Assembly: GCA_036939355.1 (NCBI GenBank)
Contig: JALLAP010002155.1
Span: 1 to 11,856, forward strand
Reading direction: 5' to 3'
DNA: 11,856 bases
Origin: Thalassiosira profunda
Lineage: Eukaryota; Bacillariophyta; Thalassiosirophyceae; Thalassiosirales; Thalassiosiraceae
Numbering within the stretch: position 1 is the stretch's first letter; each line of letters begins with the position of its first letter. The notes below the pieces were generated by a model that saw nothing but the letters and a program-made list of their open reading frames with translations, was not told where the DNA came from and ran no database searches. Of the stretch, positions 1 through 8,323 are shown in pieces. Made by a program: the position numbers and the translations under genes.

Positions 1-3000
1 GCGACAGCAGCGCCATGAAGTGCCCGTGGAGCGTCTTCGAGGAAATGCGCGAGTATGTCCAGAAGTACGACTACGTCTCGTCGGCGTGCCGCCTCACGAC
101 CGAAGAAGAGCTGCTGCTGCTCAAGCTGTGCACGCCGAGCGTGGGATATCGACTGCCGGCCGAGCTGGTGAATCGCAATGCGTACGTGAGCGCCGTGAGC
201 AACATTGGCACGCTTCCGGTGGGCAAGACGCTGTCGGTGAAGGTCAACGTCGACAAGCCGCCCGTTGTCGACAACTACGATTCGGGCGCCGACACGTCCA
301 TCTTGGACAATCCCAAGAACTGCATGATCGGCTCGAAGCTGTTTGGGGCGGCCTACTCGCGGCCCGAGGAGGATCAGGTGGCGTTTGGCGGGCTGCGGGC
401 GCTCGAGTTCATCAACCAGGCCATCGACCACGGCGTGGAGGTCACGTCCGCCTCGTATGGCTTCCCGCTCATGTACGACCTGCTCGTAGGCACGGTCGCG
501 TTCAAGCTCCACCCCAACGACAAGACGCACAACTGGGGCCGGCTCCTGACGAGGCTCGTGCCGCCCTCGGACTTCAAGCGCAAGTCCGCGGAAATGTCAG
601 CGCTGCGCATTCTGTCGGAGAACCCGGCGGTGGCGCAGCATCCGCACGTGCCCAAGTTTCAGATCGACAGCGCCATGAGCAAGTTCAAGGGCATGTTCCA
701 AGGAAAAGACGCGGTCAGCCGCGTTTTGTCTGAGGTGAGTTTGTTTTGTCTTGCTGCAACAACTCTGCCTTTTGCATACGCTCACATCACGTGTCCATTT
801 GACATCGTCTCTCCTTCAGCTGCACACCTTTTTGACGAAGCAGTCCATCCGGTCCATGCTCAACTTTCCCGTTGCGTCCATCGAGAGCCAATCTCCGGCC
901 GTCATGACTTTGCGTCGCCCAAGCTCGTTCTTCGACTATCGTCTCTGGGTGGTGAGTGCAACACATGTTCTTTGTCTGCCTTGGTCGTTTGTGTGGTTTG
1001 TTGTGCAACTCCTGACTCTCATTTCATCTCATCACTGCCACAGATCCCTCGTGTGTCCGACTACTCGCAATCGGTGTTCAAGCTCGACGTTCAGAATTGC
1101 GCGGCCGTCAACATCCCGCTGGCGCAGATCCAGGCCTTCTCGTCCAAGCCGCTGGCCCCCGTCAAGCTGGAAACGTTCGTGGTCTACCTGTCGCGCGGCC
1201 AGCTCCGCAAGCCCAACGTGTCGGGGGCCGTGCCGTTCGACCTCTCGGCGTCGAAGGCGGCCCGGACGCACTGCTCGGAGGCCACGTCACAGCGGATTTC
1301 GACGGACATTGCCAAGTACGCGCACGGCGCCAACAACGAGACGACGCCGACGCTAATTGGGTTCTCTCCGGACGATATTGAGAGCCTGCACTCGAATCCG
1401 GCGTCGTTGAAGAAGGCCATTTCGCAGCTGGGCGCGCTCATCAAGGCCTTGAACGGTGCGTTGAGAAGACACGTTGTGATTGATTTTGTTATGTGGTTCT
1501 TTTCACTTACATGAGTTGCAACGCACGCAGGACTGATGGAGTTTGATCGCATGTCCCTTGGAAATCTTATGGCTCGAGCTCTGGCGATAGCAACCAGCGA
1601 AGAGCGCAGCGACCAGCCCGGGTCCGTCCCCGAAGAGTGCAACTTTTTGCGCTTCCGCCTCGGCCAGGTGTCGGAGCGCGAGCCGACGGTGTGGTTCGAG
1701 CTCCTCGTGGCGTCCATCCTCTCGTCGACGGCCGAGTCGGACATTCGGAGCTTGAATCCGTACCTGTCCAGCTCGGCCTACAAGACGGTCACGAGCCTGA
1801 CAGTAGTCGCGATGCTTGCCTCGATTCGCATCGGGCAATCCCACCGCGCTTTGGCGGGCCTTTCGCACGTGAGTATCTCCTATTTGCTTCATTTTGCCCT
1901 GCTGAGAATGCGATGCTTACATCATGTGCACATTTCTTCCGACAGCTCGTCAAACTGTTGCGGAGCGTGAAAAGCGGCAACGCGCCCGAGGTGCAGAAAC
2001 GCCTCTGCCAAGAGATTGGCCTGCAGGCCTCCAAGGTTGCGACGGACTTGACGTGCGAGCGGCACTTCATGCGCGTCTCTCCAACGGCGGTCGAGTTCGA
2101 TCCGAGGTTCTTGGTGTTCGAGGTGAGTTAACTACTTGTTGTCTTGCTGCTTGATGCGCCAAAACCAAACATCAATCTCACCGCCTCCTCTCTTCCGTCT
2201 CCTTAGTTCACGTACTCGCTGATGCTGCGCAAGAGCCAGGTCATTCTGGTCAACAAGTTCCTCTACGCGCTCAAGAACAACAAGTCCATGTGCCACCAAA
2301 TGATCATGGGCGCCGGAAAGACGACGGTCGTCGCCCCGCTCCTCGCCATGATCTTGGCGGACGGCAAATCGCTCGTGACGCAGGTGGTGCCCCACGCCCT
2401 CCTGGAATTCTCCCGCGGCGTCATGCGCGAGAAGTTCGCCGCCGTGGTCCGCAAGCCCGTCTTCACGTTCACGTTCAGCCGCGGCACCCCCATCACGCGC
2501 GACCTGTACATGAAATTGGTCAAGGCGCGGGATAGCAAGGCGATCATCTGTGCGACGCCCACGAGCGTGAAATCGTTCCAACTCAAGTTTGTGGAGATGA
2601 TGCGGCATTTGGAGCGGTCCAAGACGGGCGCCAAAGCCCCGCCTTCGGGGGGCATGTTCCTGTCCCGCATTGCCCAGCGGTTCCGCGAGCAGAGCGTCGT
2701 GACGGAGCTAACGGTCAACCGTGAGTCGTCAGTTGCCATCGATGCTCACATCTTGTGCACCATTGTCTAACAGCATCTTTCCATTGACGTACAGCCGAGG
2801 ACGTCTACTACTGCACCGAAATCCTCAAGCTGTTCAAGACGGGCGTGCTGCTGTTGGACGAGGTCGATCTGCTGTTGCACCCGCTCAAGAGCGAGCTCAA
2901 TTGGCCCATCGGCGAAAAGCACCCCATCGACTTTACGCGGNCTGCTGTTGCACCCGCTCAAGAGCGAGCTCAATTGGCCCATCGGCGAAAAGCACCCCAT

Positions 3001-5749
3001 CGACTTTACGCGGAGCAAGAAGTTTGGCATCGGGCTGCGGTGGGACATGCAGTGGCACTTGTTGGACGCCATCTTCTACGCGTCGACCAAGAAGATGTCC
3101 GTGGAGTTCAGCGACAGCCGCGAGGCCATCACCATATTGGACAGCGTCGCCTCGACGATCCAGCGGGGCGTGGCGGAGAACAAGCTCCAGCACACGCCGC
3201 ACGTGGTGCTTTTGGACCGAGACTTTTACGCCAAGCAGCTCAAGCCGTTGCTCGTGCGCTGGCAGCTGCTGTACCTCCGCAGCAAGCGCTTGCCCAACAT
3301 TGAGGATCGGCACCTCCTCTCGTACATGGCCAACGGCCCGCTCAAGGACAAGCAAGCGGCGTCGGCCGTGTCGGTCGCCCTCGACGACGAGTACATGAAG
3401 ATGCTCAACCTGTCGCATGACTTGATCAACAACTTCATCCCGCACATCATTTCGAAGATCAACCGCGTCTCCTTCGGCCTCCTGTCGAAATCGGACCTGA
3501 AGATTGCCGAGGAGACCAATCCCGATATGAGTNAACCGCGTCTCCTTCGGCCTCCTGTCGAAATCGGACCTGAAGATTGCCGAGGAGATGAATCCCGATA
3601 TGAGTATGGCAAGACGTCTGGCCGCCGTGCCCTTCATTGGCAAGGACGTGCCCTCTCGCGCCTCACAGTTCTCCCACCCCGACGTGGTCATCGGGCTGAC
3701 CATCACCGCCTACCGCTACGAGGGCATTCGCATGACCGACTTTGTGACGGCGCTGCAGGAATTGCGGGATATGCTCGACGGCGAGTTTGGTCCGTACCAC
3801 AAGCGTCCTTCGGCATTGCGGTGGGTGGCGTGGGTCGAGGCTGCCGGCGGCAAGGTGCGCGGGCCGCGGAAGGTGGAGAACGCCGTGTCGATGGACGAGG
3901 AGACGGAGTTTTTGGCCGCGCCAGCGTATGTTGGCGTGCGGCCCACGGACGACATTTGGCCGCTGCACTTGCTGGATCTGAGCGACGACAACCATTTGGA
4001 CGTGACGTACAAGCTGCTGAAGCACAGCGTGAGTGAATGTGAAGAGTGTTTTTGGTTGATACTGACATGTCTCATATTCTCACTTCTCATTTGGTTTTCA
4101 ATGCTCCTTCAGCCGCTCATCCTCAAGTACTACCTCGACACGTTTGTGTTTCCGTTGGTGTTGGAGCAACACGGCGAGAAGATTGCGGCCTCCGGACAAG
4201 ATCTTGGCGGGGACATGCTGTTCTCCCGCCGCGTCGGCTTCAGCGGCACCCCGTCGGATCTGCTCCCGGAAGAGCTGGGCCAGTGCCACTACGACGAGGG
4301 CGTGGACGGCAAGATCTACCACTACCTGACGTCCGACAGCATCATGTCGAGCCGCTTGCTTGGGGCGGACTGGACCGTGACGAACGTCCTGGACGACATC
4401 ATCAAGAGCGATCCTCCGTTCCACGTGCTCATCGATACAGGCGCGTTGATCACGGGTATGAGCAACTACGACGTGGCGCGCTACATGCTGACGCACGGCC
4501 TCTCGACTGACTTCGACGGCGTCGTCTTCTTGGATCACCGCGATCGCAAGATGATTGTGAGTTTGCAAGTGAGGGTGTGCCTACTTTTCTCTTAGTTGCT
4601 GTGTTCTCATCGGTGCTCCGCCTTGACTCAACTTCTTTCTATCCACAGCTCATGCGCCACGGCATGCACGTGGTCCGGCTCGCTCAAGCCGGCATCCCCG
4701 TCCACCGTCGCTTTTCGTTCTACGACCAGATTCACACCACCGGCATGGACATCCATCAGTGCATTGATGCCCGCGCAGTAATCACGCTCGGCAAAGACAT
4801 GACCTTCCGCGATTACGCCCAGGGCGCGTTCCGCATGCGCGGCATCGGGCAGGGCCAGACGCTCGAGCTGTTCATCATTCCGGAAGTGATGGAGCGCATC
4901 AACAAGCACGTGCGGCTGCTGTCAGGGGCAAGGGCGAGCCCGCAGCAGCTGGGAGCCGCGGCCGGTGGCAACAACGAGCTGCTGTCCCTGGGCCCCATCC
5001 AGTCGGCGCAGGTACCGCAGAACCTGCTGACGCACGTCGCCTCGTGGCTCACTCTGAACGGCATGAAGTCCGAGAACATGCAATTCCGTCTCCTCTGGTT
5101 AGTATTGTTCGTTGCGTGTGAAGTTTGTTCTATTTTACGCAGCAGAAGAAGCCCACCAACTCACCTCTGCCATACTTGCAGCCACCAATCCGTCGAGAAC
5201 GTCATTCGCAAGCGGGCGTACGGGATCATGACGGCGGCCTACAAGGAGCTCACGGCCTTTGCTTTCTCGGGCCGCGCGAAAGAAATCGCGGCCATTACCG
5301 CGGCGGCCAAAGGTCACGGCAGCATCTCGGCCGACCTGTCGGCCTTGTTTGATGGCAGTCGCAAACTCTTCAATGAGGACATCCAGGCAATCCAGAGCGT
5401 GCTGCAGGGCAACGCGCAGACGTCGGTTGGGGTGGACAAATTGCAGCGCTGTTTGGACGTCATGACGGAACGATTGGACTTTAACGTGCAGAACAGCATT
5501 CCCATGCCGACGCCCTTGTCGGAGACGCTTTCGAATACGGTCAAGCGCACGCGCGAGTTCATCACGAATGACTACGACAAGGCCGTCGTCGACAAGATCG
5601 TCATGGTCTTGGTGAATTCGGAGACGATCGCCAAGAAGGGCGTGTTGGCGAGCGCCGACGACGGCGCGGACGACGACGACGGCAACAACCACGTGTTGCA
5701 GCGCGAGGAGGTGAGCGAGGAGGAGGTGTTGCAGGAGCAGGAAGAAGAG

Positions 5750-5783
<34 letters not shown>

Positions 5784-8118
5784 AAGAAGAGGAGGTGGTG
5801 CGCGTAAGTAATATGTGGTCGAGTGCTTTGCGTGATTTTCTTTGACGTGATCTCTCAATTATCTTGCTTGCATTACACACTCTGCAGGAATCTGCCAAGA
5901 AGAAGAAGTACAGCCGCGATGGCGAAAATCCCACGCCGTGGAAGGTGGCCTCGCTGTCCGTGCCGCAGCGCAACATGCAGATGCGGGGCGCCAGCTATTT
6001 CGACCACAGTTGGGAGCAATCCTTCTTTCCAACGTCCGAGTTTGCAGTGAAGAACAGCCTCTTTTCCAAGGCCGTGCGGGTCAAGTTTCCCCAGTATCTG
6101 CACATGAGCAACAACTACTACGAGAAGGGATGGGGCCTCAAGACGCACCGCCGGCTGAAGAACGTCATCGTCATCTTGGAGTTCTGTCCCTCCAAGAGTA
6201 TGTTGGCCGAGGTCGCGGCGTCGGGCAAAAACTTTTCCGTCGCGCAGGAGAAGACGCTGAAGCGGGCCTTCTCGACGAGCGACGGCAAGATGATGGAGAG
6301 GATCAAGGTGTCCGAAATGAAGGAGGTGCTGCGCGCGGTGGACGTGATTGGCGACGACGAGAAGGAGAAGGAGAAATGTGAGTGTTGATGTGTGTGTTTC
6401 TACTGCNGCGGTGGACGTGATTGGCGACGACGAGAAGGAGAAGGAGAAATGTGAGTGTTGATGTGTGTGTTTCTACTGCAATGTCCGATAGCTTCGGATA
6501 CTCACATCTTGTGCACTCTCTCATTTCCTAGTCTTGGCCAACATCAACCTCGATCCCAACGGCACGGTCTCGTTCGACGAATTGAAGCAGCTGCTCAGCC
6601 AAAAAGTGCAGTACAAGGTCCAGGCAGGGCGCTTCTACGCGGCCCTGTCGCTGGCCGAGGCGCAGTGCCTGCGGCTCGCGATTCACGGCCAGCACAAAAC
6701 GCCGTTCATCCCGGGCACCGACGCCATCGTGGCATTGCGCACGGAACGCACACTGCTGGACGCGAGCGCCGGCTTCGAGGAGGCGCAGACCTACCAGCAC
6801 ACCACGGCCCAGGCGTGCTACCGCTTTGTCGACAGCGCCGTGAACTTTGCGCCCAAGGAAGTGAACGTGCTGCTGCGCGCCTTGCAGGACGAAGTGCCGG
6901 ACGACCGCTCCAAGTTCTTCTTGGAGGTGCGGAGCAATCGCCGGAGGAAGCAGACCAATCCGCAGGCCACGCCGCTCAAGAAGGTGTTCTCGGTGCAGGA
7001 CGAGCACAACGTGCTGCAATACCGGATTGCCGTGGGGCGGATCACGGCCCTCTTGAAATCGCGGGGCATGTACGCCCGCGATGCCTTCGCGGCCTTCGAT
7101 CAGAACCGCGACGGGATGCTGAGCGGGAGCGAGCTCCAGGCCGGCTTGGATTGGCTGGGGTTGAAGCTTGACACCATGCTGCTGCGGCAGTTCATGCGCG
7201 AATTGGACAAGGACCGCGACGGATTCATCAACCTAGAAGAGTTCAAGGCGGCCGTCGGGTGGGAGGAGGCGGAAGGCGAGGCCACCGTCGCCACGTACTC
7301 CGGCGTGCCGTTGCCTCCGCCGCCCAAGGACGTCGGCCACAAGCACAAGCNAGGCCACCGTCGCCACGTACTCCGGCGTGCCGTTGCCTCCGCCGCCCAA
7401 GGACGTTGGGCACAAGCACAAGCTGGCCATTCCCGCGCCCGTCCTCGCCGGCATCAAGCTGAAATTGAAGCGCGTTGGTAAGTTCAGCCAGGTCTGGACG
7501 AGCCAGGGAAGCATGAGCCGCGTGAAGGGGAGTGTGTGGGAGCCGTGCGATCACAAGTCCACCTTCAAGTCGAATCGCGCGTACGTGTATTTGGGCCACT
7601 ACGGCGGCACGGGCTTCGACAATCCCAATCGGGACGGGACGCCGCGGTGGACGCTCGAGATTACCGACACCACGGGCAGCTGGGTGGGCGGGAGCAGCTG
7701 GCTGCCGTTCGTCTTGGATCGGTACTTGCCGCGGCCCGCGCGGTATCGGCTGGTGTGGAGCATCACCCAGGGAGCGAATCCCTTTTACGCCTGGGAGCCG
7801 GTGCCCCCCAGCGACGACTTTGTCGCATTGGGCTGCATTGGCACCAAGACGGACAAGCCCCCGGACGTCCGCATGATGCGCTGCGTGTGCAAGCACTGGT
7901 GCACCGAGAGCAAGAATCTAAGGAGCATTTGGAACGACAGCGGGTCGGGCGGGCGGGAGGGGAGCATGTGGGTCTTCAACACCTTGAATTTGCTGGGCTT
8001 CGTGAACGGGCACGATCCCCCGCGGCGCAAGCCGTACGATTTGAAGGCCCATCGCTTCTTTTTGCGGGAGTACAGCTGCATCAAGACCAACAGTGTCGCC
8101 CCCGCTCCGGGCACGTAA
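1..8118 (+). CDS. Giant DUF3638/DUF3645 family protein with EF-hands and VPS62-like C-terminus (5' partial)
   Basis: Exons: 1-734, 820-951, 1044-1455, 1531-1868, 1946-2122, 2207-2720, 2795-4028, 4113-4556, 4649-5097, 5182-5803, 5888-6377, 6532-8118 (TAA at 8116). The frame is open at base 3, so the start lies upstream; about 2,303 residues are visible. Exon phases all agree once the duplications at 2941, 3533, 6407 and 7351 are collapsed. Seen in order: DUF3638 region (about residues 570-800) with GAGKTT at 632-637 and LLLDEVD at 787-793; DUF3645-type block around FSHPDVVIGLT (998-1030); GFSGTPSD at 1173; YDQIHTTGMD at 1304; QGAFRMRGIGQGQ at 1337; Glu18 at 1616-1633; EF-hand loops at 1805-1816, 1989-2000 and 2025-2036; VPS62-like region 2093-2303. 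The first part matches the large fungal/protist DUF3638 proteins, which family databases group with ubiquitin thioesterases; I see no protease active site in this part. Role inferred only as a large ATPase-like, possibly Ca2+-responsive protein. Homologues carry a long N-terminal part, missing here. Confidence 0.93.
735..819 (+). other. Intron 1 of the DUF3638 gene
   Basis: 85 nt, phase 0, donor GAG|GTGAGT, acceptor TTCAG|CTG, with a CTCAC branch-site candidate at 781. Splicing joins ...VLSE to LHTFL. The exon on the far side is in another frame, so the intron is required. Confidence 0.9.
952..1043 (+). other. Intron 2 of the DUF3638 gene
   Basis: 92 nt, phase 0, donor GTG|GTGAGT, acceptor CCACAG|ATC. 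A CTGAC branch-site candidate lies upstream of the acceptor. Introns 1 and 2 add up to 177 nt, so the frame before intron 1 and after intron 2 is the same and exon 2 is easily missed. Confidence 0.9.
1456..1530 (+). other. Intron 3 of the DUF3638 gene
   Basis: 75 nt, phase 1, donor AACG|GTGCGT (the least typical GTG donor here), acceptor GCACGCAG|GAC, branch candidate CTTAC. The split codon reads GGA (Gly) and joins ...IKALN to LMEFDRM. Confidence 0.85.
1869..1945 (+). other. Intron 4 of the DUF3638 gene
   Basis: 77 nt, phase 0, donor CAC|GTGAGT, acceptor CCGACAG|CTC. It carries the GATGCTTACATC... block at 1912-1931 that is shared with introns 6 and 11. Confidence 0.9.
2123..2206 (+). other. 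Intron 5 of the DUF3638 gene
   Basis: 84 nt, phase 0, donor GAG|GTGAGT, acceptor TCCTTAG|TTC after a pyrimidine-rich run; branch candidate CTCAC. An in-frame TAA sits right after the donor. Confidence 0.9.
2721..2794 (+). other. Intron 6 of the DUF3638 gene
   Basis: 74 nt, phase 1, donor AACC|GTGAGT, acceptor GTACAG|CCG; the split codon reads CCC (Pro). It has CTAAC at 2767, 25 nt or so before the acceptor, and separately the GATGCTCACATC... block at 2741-2760. Confidence 0.9.
2869..3013. repeat. 72-bp direct duplication around N at 2941 (assembly overlap)
   Basis: 2869-2940 and 2942-3013 are identical over 72 bp, separated by one N. Within exon 7 the frame is lost unless one copy plus the N is removed; then HPIDFTR runs straight into SKKFGIGL. 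Confidence 0.95.
3461..3605. repeat. 72-bp direct duplication around N at 3533 (two mismatches)
   Basis: 3461-3532 and 3534-3605 match except at two adjacent bases: ACC in the left copy and ATG in the right (Thr versus Met before NPDMS). Collapsing restores the exon 7 frame. Confidence 0.95.
4029..4112 (+). other. Intron 7 of the DUF3638 gene
   Basis: 84 nt, phase 0, donor AGC|GTGAGT, acceptor CCTTCAG|CCG. It is a multiple of three and has no in-frame stop. Read as protein it would insert 28 mostly hydrophobic residues that look like a membrane segment, inside a soluble conserved region. Confidence 0.85.
4557..4648 (+). other. Intron 8 of the DUF3638 gene
   Basis: 92 nt, phase 0, donor ATT|GTGAGT, acceptor ATCCACAG|CTC; branch candidate CTTGACTCAAC. 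A second possible donor, GTGAGG, lies 11 nt downstream, but the GTGAGT site is closer to consensus and keeps frame with the next exon. Confidence 0.85.
5098..5181 (+). other. Intron 9 of the DUF3638 gene
   Basis: 84 nt, phase 2, donor CTG|GTTAGT, acceptor CTTGCAG|CCA; branch candidate CTCAC. The split codon becomes TGC, giving FRLLCHQSVENV, the form expected from family members. It has no in-frame stop, so gene finders may read through it. Confidence 0.85.
5804..5887 (+). other. Intron 10 of the DUF3638 gene
   Basis: 84 nt, phase 0, donor CGC|GTAAGT, acceptor CTCTGCAG|GAA, directly after the glutamate tract. An in-frame TGA occurs within it. Confidence 0.88.
6335..6479. repeat. 72-bp direct duplication around N at 6407
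   Basis: 6335-6406 and 6408-6479 are identical. The unit spans the end of exon 11 and the start of intron 11, so it duplicates the splice donor. Confidence 0.95.
6378..6531 (+). other. Intron 11 of the DUF3638 gene, inflated by an assembly duplication
   Basis: Phase 1, donor AAAT|GTGAGT (seen twice, at 6378 and 6451), acceptor TTCCTAG|TCT. The raw span is 154 nt; removing the 73-nt duplication gives 81 nt, in line with the other introns. The split codon is TTC (Phe). It carries the shared block at 6497-6516. Confidence 0.85.
7279..7423. repeat. 72-bp direct duplication around N at 7351 (two mismatches)
   Basis: 7279-7350 and 7352-7423 match except for GTCGGC versus GTTGGG. Both changes are synonymous (Val-Gly). 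Collapsing joins the EF-hand part to the VPS62-like C-terminus. Confidence 0.95.
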
Positions 8119-8139
8119 TGTCGTCTTGGCGCATTTCAC

Positions 8140-8154
8140 TGTGTGTGTTGTACA
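8140..8154 (+). promoter_or_regulatory. Candidate 3'-end element, TGTGTGTGTTGTACA
   Basis: Starts 21 nt after the stop of the plus-strand gene. The same 15 nt, read on the other strand, follow the stop of the convergent gene. A UG-rich tract with UGUA is the kind of sequence bound by 3'-end processing factors; the role is inference. Confidence 0.35.
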
Positions 8155-8296
8155 AAAACCAAAGTTACTTTCATATCAGATGTGTAAGAGAAATTAGCGA
8201 GATTTGCTAGACCTCCGGTATCTGATGCATGTTTGAATTCTTCTCGTTGCAATTTGGCAGCTCAGCGTGCTTGAAGACACACTAAGTTAATCTCTC

Positions 8297-8311
8297 TGTA
8301 CAACACACACA
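8297..8311 (-). promoter_or_regulatory. Candidate 3'-end element, TGTGTGTGTTGTACA (minus strand)
   Basis: Begins 12 nt after the TGA of the DUF285 gene on the minus strand and is identical to 8140-8154 read on the plus strand. Function inferred from matching position and sequence only. Confidence 0.35.
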
Positions 8312-8323
8312 AAAGCATGACGC

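Larger units (their letters stand above)
8119..8323. other. Convergent intergenic region (205 bp, both 3' UTRs)
   Basis: Lies between the TAA of the plus-strand gene and the TGA of the minus-strand gene. No ORF or RNA gene is visible, and I see no exact AATAAA. The only notable structure is a 15-bp inverted repeat (8140-8154 and 8297-8311). Both transcripts must end within or across this region. Confidence 0.8.

Noticed and set aside
2869..3605. Tandem 72-bp repeats as real duplications or a repeat array
   Set aside because: All six are centred on an N, all have the same length and all break frame; unmerged contig overlaps explain them.
2933..3706. Long minus-strand open frame antisense to exon 7
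   Set aside because: It is a shadow of the GC-rich plus-strand exon, crosses both N duplications, and shows no recognisable domain; the plus strand has clear conserved motifs here.
4029..4112. Hydrophobic, membrane-like segment in the plus-strand gene
   Set aside because: It is the translation of intron 7, which has a consensus donor and acceptor and lies between conserved parts of the family core.
5572..5976. Minus-strand frame with a poly-serine run
   Set aside because: The serine run is only the complement of the GAR glutamate tract, and the frame crosses intron 10.
8119..8323. tRNA, small RNA gene or CRISPR in the convergent gap
   Set aside because: No cloverleaf, no regular repeats and no conserved RNA boxes were found; only the 15-bp inverted repeat stands out, with a spacer too long for a simple hairpin.
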